A stretch of 64,000 nt of DNA from Capra hircus (taxonomy: Eukaryota > Chordata > Mammalia > Artiodactyla > Bovidae), in the NCBI RefSeq assembly GCF_001704415.2, contig NC_030813.1:12170001-12234000 (forward strand), in the 5' to 3' direction. The notes beneath the pieces are model-generated. The model did no database searches, was not told where the DNA came from, and worked only from the letters and a program-made list of their open reading frames with translations. Numbering within the stretch: position 1 is the first letter of the stretch; each line of letters begins with the position of its first letter. Of the stretch, positions 9,691 to 21,214 are shown piece after piece. Both the position numbers and the translations under genes were made by a program.

Positions 9691-10330
9691 AAGATTCCTC
9701 ATCCCGCAGAGAAACCTCTTACCTCTTAGCAACTTATTCCCATTCCCACCTCCCTTCTTTCCCCTGCCAACTCCGGCTACTAGTCTACTTTCTGTTTCTA
9801 TAGATTGTTTTTTTATTTTAGGAACTTTATAAATGTATGTGTGCTCACTTGCTTCAGTTGTGTCCAACTCTTTGCAACCCCGTGGACTGTAGCCCGCCAG
9901 GCTCCTCTGTCCATGGGATTCTCCAGGCAAGAATACTGGAGTGGGTTGCTATGCTCTCTTCCAGGGGAATCTTCCCGACCCAAGAATCGAACCTGCATTT
10001 CCTGCACTGCAGGCAGATTCTTGACCGCTGAGCTGCCGGGGAAGCCCAGTAGACCTATAGTCATACATTATGTAGTCTGTTATGGCTGGCTTCTTTCATT
10101 TCGTGTAATATTTTCAGAGTTTATGTATGTTGTAGCATGTTTTATTGTTGAATAATGTTCTGTTGTTTGGATCTACCACAATATGTTTATCCATTCATTA
10201 GTTGATGAGTATTTGGGTTGTTTCCACTTTTTTGACTATTAGTATAAGTAATACTTCCTGGAACATTTGTGTTTAAGTTTTCTGTGTAAACCTGTGTTTT
10301 TACTTATCTTCTGTATGTGCCTAGGAGTGG
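9691..10330 (-). mobile_element. L1M LINE 3' region, interrupted by Bov-tA
   Basis: The antisense of old L1 3' sequence is visible on both sides of a SINE: 'ctactttctgtttctataga' at about 9785 and 'ggctggcttctttcatttcg', 'tttatccattcattagttga' and 'gtttccacttttttgactat' after 10080. The Bov-tA at 9838-10047 splits it. Confidence 0.75.
9838..10047 (-). mobile_element. Bov-tA SINE nested in L1M
   Basis: Reverse-complement Bov-tA with 'cttgcttcagttgtgtccaa', 'ttctccaggcaagaatactg' and 'gctgagctgccggggaagcc'. It is nearly full length and well conserved. Confidence 0.93.
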
Positions 10331-12565
10331 AAAAAATTATATACACACACAAAATACACGCATTCAAGGAATGAAAAATAAAGAATTTATGGAAAAAGCA
10401 GTTCCCTATGGTATAGTATAGAAATTGATTACTAACCTGATAATTTTCATTAAAAACTATGTACGTGTAACACATGAGTAAGAAAATATTGTAATTTAGA
10501 TATTTTGATGTGTGAAAAAGAAATAGAAATAGAGTTTCAAACGAAGAAGGTGAATTAATGACCATCTTCCTTTATGTATGAGGAATAGACATCACACCAA
10601 GTAAGATGGTCTTTGCTTTATCATTATTTTAAATTAGTTGTGCCCAGAGTTGAAAGGAACATCTGTTTCATGTCAAAAAATCATCAGTCCAACCTGTCTA
10701 CTCCTATATGATCTCCTTACTCATCTCAACTGTTACTAGAAAGAATTTGACATTGGGATCTCTATTTTCATCATGGATTTTTTAGAATATTGATGCAAGT
10801 GTGTATTTTTCTTTTGAATGGGATGTGTGGTAATATTCTTTTACTAGCCCCACTCCTTCTTGTTACCCCTTTGAAGGAAAGAAGTCTGTTTCTTCCCATT
10901 ACTTGCCAGGCTATGGTGAATACCCACAGTCTGTGGACAGTGGACAAAATAACTTGCTAGATATTTTGCTTTTGTGGTGGGGAGCTATTTGGGGAAATGA
11001 TTGGGGGATTGGGGGCTGCTGAGAAGTGGACTGAAGGTATCTTTCACTAAATTTCCAGATTAACTTTGATTTTCAGTGAAAAGTTTCCATTTTCATCTTT
11101 TAATTGAAGACTGAATTTAGGATACACTAAAGGCCCAAGAATGTTGCCTTTCTCATGAAATTTGCGTAATGAATTTCAGTTCTATTTTGCAGCAATGTAT
11201 TGATATTTTCTTGATCTGGAAACATAAGATTAACCCATTTGTGCATGTATTGTACTTCTAAGTGCTAAAAAAGAACTAAGAAACTTTTTTTTTTTTTAAG
11301 GGATCTTCTAATTCAGTTAATATTTGTTTGCAACATTAAAAAAACTCCACTTTGCATTAATGTCAAGACATACGTTGACTGGATTCTATATTGTCATGTA
11401 TGTTTACTATTTGATGGATATTTCCAAGAGAATTGATAAGTATTGTTCTCCACATGACATCTTTCCTAAAATGATTAAATTATAGTTTTGGAAACTATAG
11501 GTTGGATGAATTGCCCTTCAGATTTGACTGTCCTCAATAAATTTTTAGTGACGTGCAGAAATTCATATTGGAAAAGCTTGCTTTAATATTTGAAATAGTT
11601 AATATCTGTTGATGTTATTTTATTTTGTATTTAAGTATTTTCATTCAAACCAGGTAGATAGCCAGCCAGATGGACAGGATTCCCAAGGAAGAAATAACAG
11701 GAATTGAGTAAGGTACCAGATATATTTGCCAGAATCTAAAGGGGAAGACAACACATAAAAGACATTTTTTTTGCATTCACCCATGGTGCAACATTGTATT
11801 TTTTATTAAATAAAATCAGGTTGGTAAGTCAACTAGAAATATGAGACTGGTTAACTTTCCCACACAGTCTTTCTCCCTTGTGGGTTTTTATATGGTTATA
11901 TTTAAACAGCCTCATGAAACCATTATTTATGGAGGATATTGGAAAGGAACATGTACAGACCATTTTGTATAATATTCAGATCTAATTTAGGAAGAACTAT
12001 CAGAAAACAAAGTGCAGTAATTTCATAGATAGTAGTTAAATTCATTGATTCATCTAACTTAATTGTCTGCCTTGCAGTAGTGATTTTCAGAGAGATACTT
12101 GATTCTTCACTTGTTCTTATGAGTCTGCAGTATCTGAAAGTTGTGATGTCAGTTCTTTGATAGAGAGTTGGAAACTTTGATTTCTCAATCAGCAAGATAA
12201 CCTTAGGTAATTTGCTGAACTGTTCATGATTTGAAAGGCTAATCTGGAGTTGTGAAAAATATTGCGGGAACCTACAAGGCACATTGTTGTAGGTATGTAT
12301 ATTCCATCTGACTGTAGCTTCCCAGGAGAGGGTACATTGCAACGATGACCCAAACGTGATCTTCCTTCCACTCTTTCTCAATGCATGTTCTCATTTATTA
12401 TTGAGCTAAATGTTTTGTTTTGGACCTATTTCCAAGTTTAATTATTAATGTAAAGAATATATTCATTAACTAGATGACACAAAATGTTTATTAAAGAATT
12501 ATGGAAATGCTATTAATTCCTTAGCAAAAACATTAAAGAGAGACAAGCGTAGATGTAATTAGTAG
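10331..12565. other. Unassigned 2.2-kb block
   Basis: I recognise no ruminant SINE, BovB or older repeat here. Open frames of up to 152 codons (11923-12381, minus) have no domain and no consistent context. AT-rich throughout. Candidate unique or anciently repeated sequence. Confidence 0.45.
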
Positions 12566-13040
12566 GTTATTGTAAGATATACATAACATGAAATCTACCA
12601 TTTTAACTATTTTTAATTGTACAGTTCAATGCTGCCAGGAACAGTCATATTGTTGTGCAACTATACCAGTATCCGTTTCCAGAAATTTCTCATCTTCTCT
12701 AACTGAAATTCTGTACCTATTAAATGACTCTGCATTTCCCCTCCCCTTCAGCCCCGGGCAACCATTTGATTTTCTGTCCCCATGAATTTGACTCTTCTGT
12801 GTATTTCCTTGCAGAAGGAAGTGGCAACCCATAGTGAACTAATTCAATATTTGTACCTTTGTGACTGGCTTATGACACTTAGCATAATGTCCTCAAGGTC
12901 CATCCAAGTTGTAGCATGTGTCAGAATTTCCTTCCTTTTTACGGCTGAATGATACCCCATTATGGGTATATACCACATTTTGTTTAGTTGTTAATCTGTT
13001 GGTGAACAGTTAGGTTACTTCCATTTTTTGGGCAGTTGTG
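12566..13040 (-). mobile_element. L1M LINE 3' region
   Basis: Antisense of old L1: 'aaatctaccattttaactat', 'tttgactcttctgtgtattt', 'gacacttagcataatgtcct', 'tttttacggctgaatgatac' and 'tataccacattttgtttagt'. A short unrelated or rearranged segment lies around 12805-12850. Confidence 0.78.
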
Positions 13041-16000
13041 AACATAGTAGGGATTTTTAACCGTCTATCCAAAAGGCTATATGACCATTAAATTGAACAT
13101 CCTAATTGGGTGAAAAACAAAGGAATAGAACGGGTTTATAATTTTGATTTCTGTATTGTACACGGTAATGTGTGGGGTCATTTTATTCAAGGATATTTAT
13201 ATTTCGTAAGCTATTTACCATGAATATTCTACTACATGGAGTGTTGCAGTATATATCATGATGTATGTTTATTTACCTGAAGGCAAAAATGTCATTCTTA
13301 ATAATATATATGTTTGGCATTATGATAGGGTTGGCCAATTCTAAACTCTCATTTCTTTTTTGACTTTTTTAGTGTATGATGAGATGATAATGAGTCAAGA
13401 GAAGTGAGGGGGATATTTTTGACATTTTTTTTTAACCCTTTACCTTTGCGGTTTATAAAGATTTTTTCTCTAGCCTTTGGCCTGGCTTTCGTAATTAATT
13501 TTCACTTGACTAGTTTTATCATATTCAGTTTAGTATGAATGAAGGACCATTCTATTTCTGTTTTCAAATCTAAATGCCATTATTAATTGTAGTAATACTC
13601 TGAAAAATTGTGGTTTATTGAGTACCTCATTGCAGTGATACATGGAGTGCTCTCTGTGCCCTAGGCTTGCAAGGCGTCTGCAAACTTTATTAAAGGAAAG
13701 TATATGCCATTGTATTGCCTGCTTCTTTTGTTTCACTTGTTTTAAAACAAATACGAAACAAACTTTGATTAAATCCCATTATTAATTTTTGTAGTGAATT
13801 GCCTTTCTAAATCAGTATCTTTTAAGTGCTAGGGTGTATTGAAGTATGATATGCAGTGTTGTTTTCTGGGACTAATCTAGGTGGAGAGTTTAAGGTTTAA
13901 AATACTTTGTTGTACATTTAATGTCTAATACTAGATACAATAAAACTGTGTTTAAAATATGTCAGTATCAAGTAGCAGCATCTAAAATTCCTTTGAAATA
14001 AATTGGATGACTTGGAAGATCTGATTGCCTGTGAATATTTCAAAGAGACATTTTAAGTGGGGAAGAAAGCCTCTTTAAAAAGTATTCTTGAAGTTTTCTA
14101 TGTTAGTTTTTATTTTTGTATCTTTAAAATGATTTATTGGACCAAATGATCAGATCCTAACTCCATTGCTTCTAAGTGATAGATTTGTTATTGAAAGATA
14201 TTTTAGTGATGAATCAGTAGACTTTTCATTCAACATAAGATATAAATGAGGAGATACTTTTTCCTAAATGATCTCTCTATATATGTTCTTGAGTAGTTAT
14301 ATAAAGCTGGTGGAGTCTTTAAAAATCTGTGCTAACAAAGAAAGTAAAAGGATAGTTTGCATTTTTATTATTTCTGATACTCTAAATTTTAGCCATTTTA
14401 TTTGTAGGAAGTTATGGGAACTCATATTCTGTTGCTGTTAGCAGAGGTGATATGCTAATGTATTATGTAAATATACTTTCTCTAATGCCATGCGGTTTTA
14501 TATGTCTACTTGTCTCCCTTTTGTTTTCCCTCCTAATTGTTTTATCTTCAGTGTAAAAATGTTCTTAGCCACCTTTTTGTTTCTTAGAAAATTGCTGTTT
14601 ATTAAGTTACTGCAACTATACTTTAACCTTATTGAGCATCTTTACTATTAGAATAAGAATTAATAGCCCTTGTCTTGAGTCTCTCTCAGGGTTATTGTGA
14701 AAATCAAACAATTTAATGTGAAACATTCTGCAAATTGTGAAGCACCCCTATACATTTTATTTATGTCTATAAAGGCAGAATTTTAAGTATGTCCCCTGTG
14801 TGTTATTCTGCCTTAGGCTCCTATATGCTATTGGTATTACAGTTTCTCTAATAGGCAGGAATTTCATTGTCATGTGTGTGTGTGTGTTCTTATGTGTTGT
14901 GGATCATTTTCAGAATCTACTTTATTAATTTGACTGTACAGTATAACCTGCAAGTTTGACATATAAAAGAATAAAAAAATCTTGGTTCATTTAAGTTGAT
15001 TTTTTTCTGCCCTTTTTTTTTTTTTGAGACATTAAAAAAAAAGTGGGATGTTCACATTTTATTCTTGTTTTCCCTTTGTATTAACTTGAATGTATATATT
15101 GCATTTAGAGAAATACAGCTGTGTCCACAGTAAAACATGTTTTCACATTAGCTTTCCAAATTTGTTGTATCTTGTTGATTATAAAGGTGTTGTCACTTTA
15201 ATAACCAGTCTTTCCAGACTGTCAGCTAGTTCTTGAAATAGTGAAGCTGCTTTGTCATTAATGCTTGGACTTCCCACTCTCTTATTGTCAGTAGATAAGA
15301 TTGAACAATTGGAGCTATTTGGTTTGCATACTCATTAAGTGCTTTGTATATATGCTATCTACTTAGAAAACTTATTTTTGAGGAGGTTAAATCTAATAGG
15401 TCAATGAAAAAGAGCAATATTCTATATTATATTCTAATTAGTATGCCCTGCAGTATATTAGAATATAGTACAGTATTATTCTGGAAATTTGTTAGTTGTG
15501 ATTTAGTAGGAAGTTCTGTGACTTTTCTTTCAGTTATCAAGTCTGAATTAAATCAGGTAAAAATCATCACAGGTTTTCCATGCCCGTACACCGCTGCATT
15601 TTAGAAAGAGCTAAGACAAAAGAAATAAGGAACTTTAAACAACTGGACTAATCTCTTACAACCAACATCTAGAATAGGGCTTTTATATTACTCTTGATCT
15701 TCTGTGTTTCATAGGGATTTTGTGTGTTAACATTGTTATACCCTCAGCTGAAAGATAAAACACATCAATTACCCTTATTTTTAAAAAAAATTGCTAAGCA
15801 TGAGAACTTCAAACAAAATTCCCATTTTTTCATTCTATTATAGAAGTCAGGTAGAAATGTTATATTTAAAAATAAAAGTTGTTTTTTCCTTAAATTTTTT
15901 TTTCTCTTGTCAGTTCTGTTGAAAGGCAGAATGGAAACTTGTTCTCATTTGTACATATTTGGCTTACTCTTTGGCTTACCAGTGGTTGAGTCATGAACAC

Positions 16001-16612
16001 AGTTACTTTGTGCTATGTGTTTTAAAAGGCAGATGTCAAGTAATCACCTTATGAAAAGGCCTATTATAATTATATGTATGCATCAGAGTTTACTCATGAA
16101 GAAAATGACACTTATATAATTTCATACTTTAAAAACTACATGCTTAAGCAGAGCATATATTTCTATATTTAAGAAGTGAAATGGCCCTTTACCTTTGAGT
16201 AAAAACATGTTTAGAAACTCTGTTTTTTTCCCTCTGTCTCTGCTTTTAGAGTGATAGTCGAACTTTCAACAGAGTGGCAAATTAACTTTTGGTAATTTCA
16301 ACGTTATGGAAATTGTATTTAAATTTATGATTTTCCCTGACCCCTTGACTCTTATTCTCTTTACTTGTGGATTTTTAGCTCATTTAACTCATTTAAAAGT
16401 AGCTGAAAAAAGTAGGAATAAAACTGATGTTCAGTTGGCCATTAAGAAAGATAGGTACTTGCTGAGAACAGTTTTTTTAAATCAGACCAGCATTTAGTGT
16501 CCTCTTTGATCTCTCATTTGTGGTGCTCATGCCTAGACGTTTTAAAGCTAACCAAAGAGAAAACGCTTTTGCAGGAGAAAAGACCCCGAGGACTGAGGCT
16601 CCTTTCCATAAA
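13041..16612. other. Unassigned 3.5-kb block
   Basis: No SINE, BovB, L1 or transposon recognised. AT-rich with poly-T/poly-A runs near 15000-15045. A weak MIR-like patch may lie at 14690-14760 (cagggttattgtgaaaatca) but is too diverged to call. No open frame with recognisable protein content. Confidence 0.45.
14872..14888. repeat. (TG)n microsatellite
   Basis: About eight consecutive TG dinucleotides; short. Confidence 0.8.
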
Positions 16613-16812
16613 AACAGTGAAAGTGAAAGTTGCTCAGTTGTGCCCAACTCTTTGCGACCCCATGGACCCATGGAATTCTCTAGGCCAGAATACTGGAGTG
16701 GGTAGCCTATCCTTCTCCAGGGGATCTTCCTGACCCAGGATCAAACTGGGGTCTCCTGCGTTGCTGGCAGGTTCTTCACCAACTGAGCTATCAGGGAAGC
16801 TCCTGCCATAAT
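16598..16812 (-). mobile_element. Bov-tA SINE with imperfect TSD
   Basis: Reverse-complement Bov-tA (16613-16798): 'agttgctcagttgtgcccaa', 'tctaggccagaatactggag' and 'actgagctatcagggaagc'. The edges carry gctcctttccataa and gctcctgccataa, an imperfect direct repeat (one substitution, one indel), consistent with an aged target-site duplication. A deletion shortens the 'gtagcccaccaggctcctct' part. Confidence 0.9.
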
Positions 16813-17276
16813 TATTAGGCAACCGCTGATACAGGTGTACAAGGGAGAGTTACAGATATTTCTTTTGGAAATGTGCAGAAGCCTCAAGAGATGGTGCTCT
16901 TCTTGCTGCTGCTTCGCTGAATAGCCAGGAGCCATTCACACGCTGCTCTGTCACTTCAGCCTGCCTCTTTGCACTTACACCTCTAACGATCTGAAGCCTC
17001 TTCCTCATGCCTCTCCCCTAATCTACCTGTGTTTCCCTTCAAAATTTACACCTTCTTTAGTGGGCAGAGTTTTGGTAAATCTGTCCTACATGGGCTCTTT
17101 TACTTTATTACCTATTTTTATTAATTTTGTCCTTTGTTTGAGATTACTTGGAAATTAGGGAATAACTACTCATACATCTTCTTCATTTGTATTGCCTAGC
17201 ACTTCTCATAGAGCATGATTTCTTGACATGCATTTTTTAAACACAACGTGCTATATGGGCACGGTACGAATGTTTT
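16813..17276. other. Unassigned spacer
   Basis: No repeat or coding signal recognised. Confidence 0.45.
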
Positions 17277-17512
17277 AAAGAAATAGGCACGCATACAGGG
17301 CTATCATTACCATCTTTCTAAATTCCATATATATGCGTTCGTATACTGTATTGGTGTTTTTCCTTCTGGCTTACTTCACTCTGTATAATAGGCTCCAGTT
17401 TTGTCCACCTCATTAGAACTGATTCAAATGTATTCTTTTTAATGACTGAGTAATACTCCATTGTCTCCAATTAAAATAAATAAAGTTATATTTTAAAAAA
17501 AGAAATAGGCAC
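17277..17512 (+). mobile_element. 5'-inverted (twin-primed) ruminant L1 insertion, 14-bp TSD
   Basis: Flanked by the exact 14-bp duplication aaagaaataggcac (17277-17290 and 17499-17512). The interior to about 17464 is antisense L1 (ctggcttacttcactctgta, gactgagtaatactccattg). From about 17465 it switches to the sense L1 3' end (tctccaattaaaataaataa) with a poly(A)-like tail. This arrangement is the hallmark of 5' inversion during L1 target-primed reverse transcription. Confidence 0.87.
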
Positions 17513-18119
17513 GGACTCTTCAAGGAGGAGTCATAGTAACTAATAAAAACTCAAATTGCATTCCTTTTGCTTAAATATTGTGTAAAAAGTCACATTTGAA
17601 AGATGGCCAAAGAAAGATAGCTATAGGAAGAAACATGTTCAAGTCTTTAAAAAGGGATATATTAAGAAGTATTCAGAAGAGCTAACATTTGCTTTAACTC
17701 ATTAACTTACCCTGTGAGTGTTGCTGAAATTTTGGCTGTGAATATAGGTACTGTGTCTTTTAACTTATGTTCCCTCCTTTGTATAGAATCATCACACAGG
17801 GCACAGGGCAGGATGGGGGAGTTCTTAAAGGTCTTCTAGTTCAAAAGTTCCCATATCGCAAGCCCAGGGCCCTTGTCATTGAATTACTTCTCGAGGTCTT
17901 TGTATCCATGTCTGCTGGTTAACCTGTGTGAAGATATGTGAACTCCCATACCATGACAACATTGTGAATGAGTGCCATTTTGATTAAAGGCAGATTCATT
18001 TAAAAGTTTTACCGAATTCATACAAGCTCAACCAATAATACTAGGGCCTCCACCACCGTCATGTGATAGTTGGGTGTTTTGACTTTGGAAGGTGGATGCT
18101 GATGCTTCAGAAGCCGAGG
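17513..18119. other. Unassigned spacer
   Basis: No repeat or coding signal recognised. Confidence 0.45.
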
Positions 18120-18262
18120 CACCACTGCAGGAGAGCAGTTGCCTACTTTTACAGATGAGGAAGCTGGGCCCCAGGAGGTGAAATGACTCATCCGACATTA
18201 CAGTGGAGAGTATCAGGGCTAAGATGGGAGCACAACTCTCGTGTCTGTGGCTTAGAATCACA
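18120..18262 (+). mobile_element. MIR SINE fragment
   Basis: The MIR core-like stretch 'acagatgaggaagctgggcc' is followed by 'ggtgaaatgactcatccgac'. MIR is an ancient tRNA-derived mammalian SINE. The 5' end is not recognisable. Confidence 0.6.
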
Positions 18263-18287
18263 TAGAACCAAGAACTTATTACAGTAT

Positions 18288-18480
18288 CAGGGGGTGTGGT
18301 GGTAAAGAATCTGCCTGGCAATGGGTTTGGTCCCTGGGCTGGGAAGATCCCCTGGAGTAGGAAATGACAACCTACTCCAGTATTCTTGCCTGGAAAATCC
18401 CATTGACAGAGGAGCCTGGCGGGCTACAATTCATGGGGTCTCAGAGAGTCCAACATGTCTGAGCACAGCATAACAATAAC
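18288..18480 (+). mobile_element. Bov-tA SINE with (AAC)n tail
   Basis: Plus-strand unit lacking the first bases: 'ggtggtaaagaatctgcctg', 'gggctgggaagatcccctgg', 'ctactccagtattcttgcct', ending 'gtctgagcacagcataacaa' with an AAC-rich tail. A roughly 15-base internal deletion follows 'ggcaatg'. Confidence 0.9.
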
Positions 18481-19935
18481 AATGAACCTAACAAAGAGGA
18501 ATGGAATTTGTGAGAAGGAGTGATATAAAGAGAGCAGTAACTTTTTCTTAGATTACTTTAAATGTTTTGAAGTGTTTTTATTTTTTACCACTGGGGAGTA
18601 AGAGGCAAGGGATAACTTGATTAGGGAAGATAATGTTATATAGTGTTTATGGAAATTGTTTCTGTTACGCTGTTAACTTTTCACTCCTTGGAAACTTACT
18701 AGTGATAGCAGAATCATCATTTTGATAATACTCTTAAACTTTTTGAAGTAATTTTTGTAAATATAATTTTATATCTTTATAAAGTCTGAGAAACAGACTT
18801 TAGGGAGGGTTTGATGAGCTCTTTTAAGACTTGGGAATGCTGTTAAACAGAGAAATGAATGGCCTATGGTCTCTTAGTTTTTGAATCTATGTCTCTTAAT
18901 CTTCAGTTTTATTTTACGTCCATTGTCTGTATTTTAATTTTGTGGCATGTTTTTGCTTTCCTGTGTTTCTTTAGTGAGGGAGCATATTTATAGGAAAGAA
19001 GTTGAAATGCCAGTCCATCTGTTTTGATTTTTGTAGCATGTCTTAAAGAATCAATTGGTGAATGCATTGAAATTGATGACTTAATGTCCAAGGGTTATAT
19101 ATGTTGCATTTTTTCAAGTCAGTGACTTGAAATACGTGATACCACAGTAGCTGCTAAATACGTGACTTTCTGATAAGACTTTACCAGTTCAGTGGTAACT
19201 CTGAAATGTCATGTAAGTTGGCAAGAGAAGGTGTGAGTTGGTGCCTTCTACATTGTCTATGTAAGTGGCATAAGATTACATAAGATTAGAAAAAGCTCAG
19301 TTATGCATTCACTCTGCAGAAGAAGGGTCAAGTCACTGAGTTGAATTGGAGACCCAGTAGAGGAAAGTTGCTCTGAGGAAAGTGATTTAAATAGCAGTAC
19401 TTTCTATCCTTTCTGTAGCCAGGTAAGGGAATTACAGTAAGGCCCAGAATTCTATGAATTTCAGTAAGCTAATGTCATATAAATAAAAAAGAGACCTCAG
19501 TTACAGGCCTGGTTCTGTTAATAATGTTGCAGTTTTGGTCCCTCTGTAATTGAGTCCTTGATGAACCTATTCAAGGTAACAGTTCCTCTGCAATCTGTGT
19601 TTGTAGTTTATGGTTTCTATAGCAAATGAAACAAAGGATATGGCCAGTATCACTCGTGAGTGTCTTAGTGAAGCATCTCTAAGAAATAGGAAATACTTTA
19701 TGCCTTTATATGAAATTCTTTCATCTCAGGAGACCTTGCCTTCATCATTTTAATTCATTTTATCACTTAGAACAAACTACTACCCAGACAAAAGACATGA
19801 GACTAAGAAGTTAACCTTTAAAAAATGAACTTAGAAAAAAGTTCACAATGAGTGTGTTGTGGAGGTGAATTTGCTGTTAGTACTAGCTGAAAAGTTAAGA
19901 AAAAATTAGAGTCATCCTTATGGATTCATTAATAT
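18481..19935. other. Unassigned 1.45-kb block
   Basis: No recognised repeat or coding signal. Confidence 0.45.
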
Positions 19936-20540
19936 ATCAATTCTGCATTGAACAGTTAACTGCTGTGAGAGACTCAGGATGCTGGGTGAAAATGAGAGTT
20001 TCTGTTCTCATGAAGCTTGTAGTCTAGTGGTGAGAGACACCTCCGTTGTGTGCAGGAGTTTTTAAGTGTTATCAAGGGGCTGTGATAGAAACTGATCCCG
20101 GAAAGCCAGCTTTACACAGAGTGGCCAGGAAAGGTTTCTCTAAGGATGAGACATGGAATTGAGGCTTACAGGAAGAGGAGAAGTTGAGCATAAGTATATG
20201 AAGCGAAAGAAATGGCAAGTGGAAAAGCCGGGAGATAAAACAGGATTTGGCATGCTGGAAGGACAGAAAGGTCATTCACATGCAGTTAGGAAGAGTGGAG
20301 GGGGCTGACTGCAGATGGACAGGTAAGAAAGAATTCCATCATGGAGGGTCCTTGCGGTCCATGGAGTCTCTTACCAATTTTATTTTGAGAGCGTTGCTTA
20401 GCCATGGAAATAACTTAAGCAGGGGATGACATGGTCTAAATTATGTTTATAAAACAATCACTCTGGCTTCTGTAGGGTAGCAGATTGAGAAAACATCCAA
20501 GAATAGAAGCTTCAAGACTAGTTAAAAGACTATTTGAAAT
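19936..20540 (-). mobile_element. L2 LINE 3' region
   Basis: Antisense L2 in the usual order: 'tgttctcatgaagcttgtag', 'ctagtggtgagagacacctc', 'tggccaggaaaggtttctct', 'aagcaggggatgacatggtc', 'caatcactctggcttctgta'. Strongly diverged but collinear with the copy at 50.2 kb. Confidence 0.72.
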
Positions 20541-20867
20541 AGTGCAGAAAGGGATAATGATTTGAATATGGGTTTGAGGGTTTTGGGGTTTTTTTCTGTA
20601 ATCTACAGTTATTATTGCTGCAAATTCAATCCTGTGTTTCTCTATTGTCCATTGGAAAGCAATTTTACAATAATCACTGTTTTTTAATCAAAACTATAAT
20701 ACCATAAGAGGCTTTTTGTTGTAACTTACTGTGGCAAGAAATTAGTTTTAGATGGAAAACCCTGTATGTCTTTACCTATGATTGTATTAGGCATGCTCTT
20801 TGGAAAGTTTTGATTAATAATGAATTAATTATAATTGTGCAGGTTTTTTAGCCGCCTTTTATTTCAG
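20541..20867. other. Unassigned spacer
   Basis: AT-rich; nothing recognised. Confidence 0.45.
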
Positions 20868-21075
20868 GTACTTCATTAAGTGTTTTCTAATCCACTATCT
20901 CATTTAATCTTCACAATAATCCTGTGATGGACGTAGGTACTTACTGCTGTTATCTACATATTCAAAGTAAGGAAACCAAGGGATTTAGAAGTTAAGGAAC
21001 TTTTCCAAGGTCATGCAGAGAAGAAACATGCAATTCGAATTTGAACCTAGTTCTCCCTGATACCACAGCTAAAAT
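20868..21075 (+). mobile_element. MIR SINE
   Basis: MIR order is clear: 'tctcatttaatcttcacaat', 'aatcctgtgatggacgtagg', 'gaagttaaggaacttttcca', 'aggtcatgcagagaagaaac'. Typical of an old, nearly full-length MIR. Confidence 0.8.
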
Positions 21076-21109
21076 AGTTTTTTTTTTTTTTATTAATAAA
21101 CTAACATAG

Positions 21110-21209
21110 TCTGAGTGAACTCCGGGAGTTGGTGATGGACAGGGAGGCCTGGTGTGCTGCGATTCATGGGGTCGCAAAGAGTTGGACACAACTGAGCGAC
21201 TGAACTGAA
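21110..21209 (+). mobile_element. BovB LINE, last 100 bases
   Basis: Only the terminal part is present: 'gtctgagtgaactccgggag', 'gatggacagggaggcctggt', then 'gagcgactgaactgaac'. It sits between a MIR and an L1M block. A poly-T run at 21079-21092 lies just upstream. Confidence 0.93.
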
Positions 21210-21214
21210 CATAC

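Noticed and set aside
11923..12381. 152-codon minus-strand frame
   Set aside because: No recognisable domain. A second minus-strand frame overlaps the same bases in another register, and the composition is that of AT-rich non-coding DNA.
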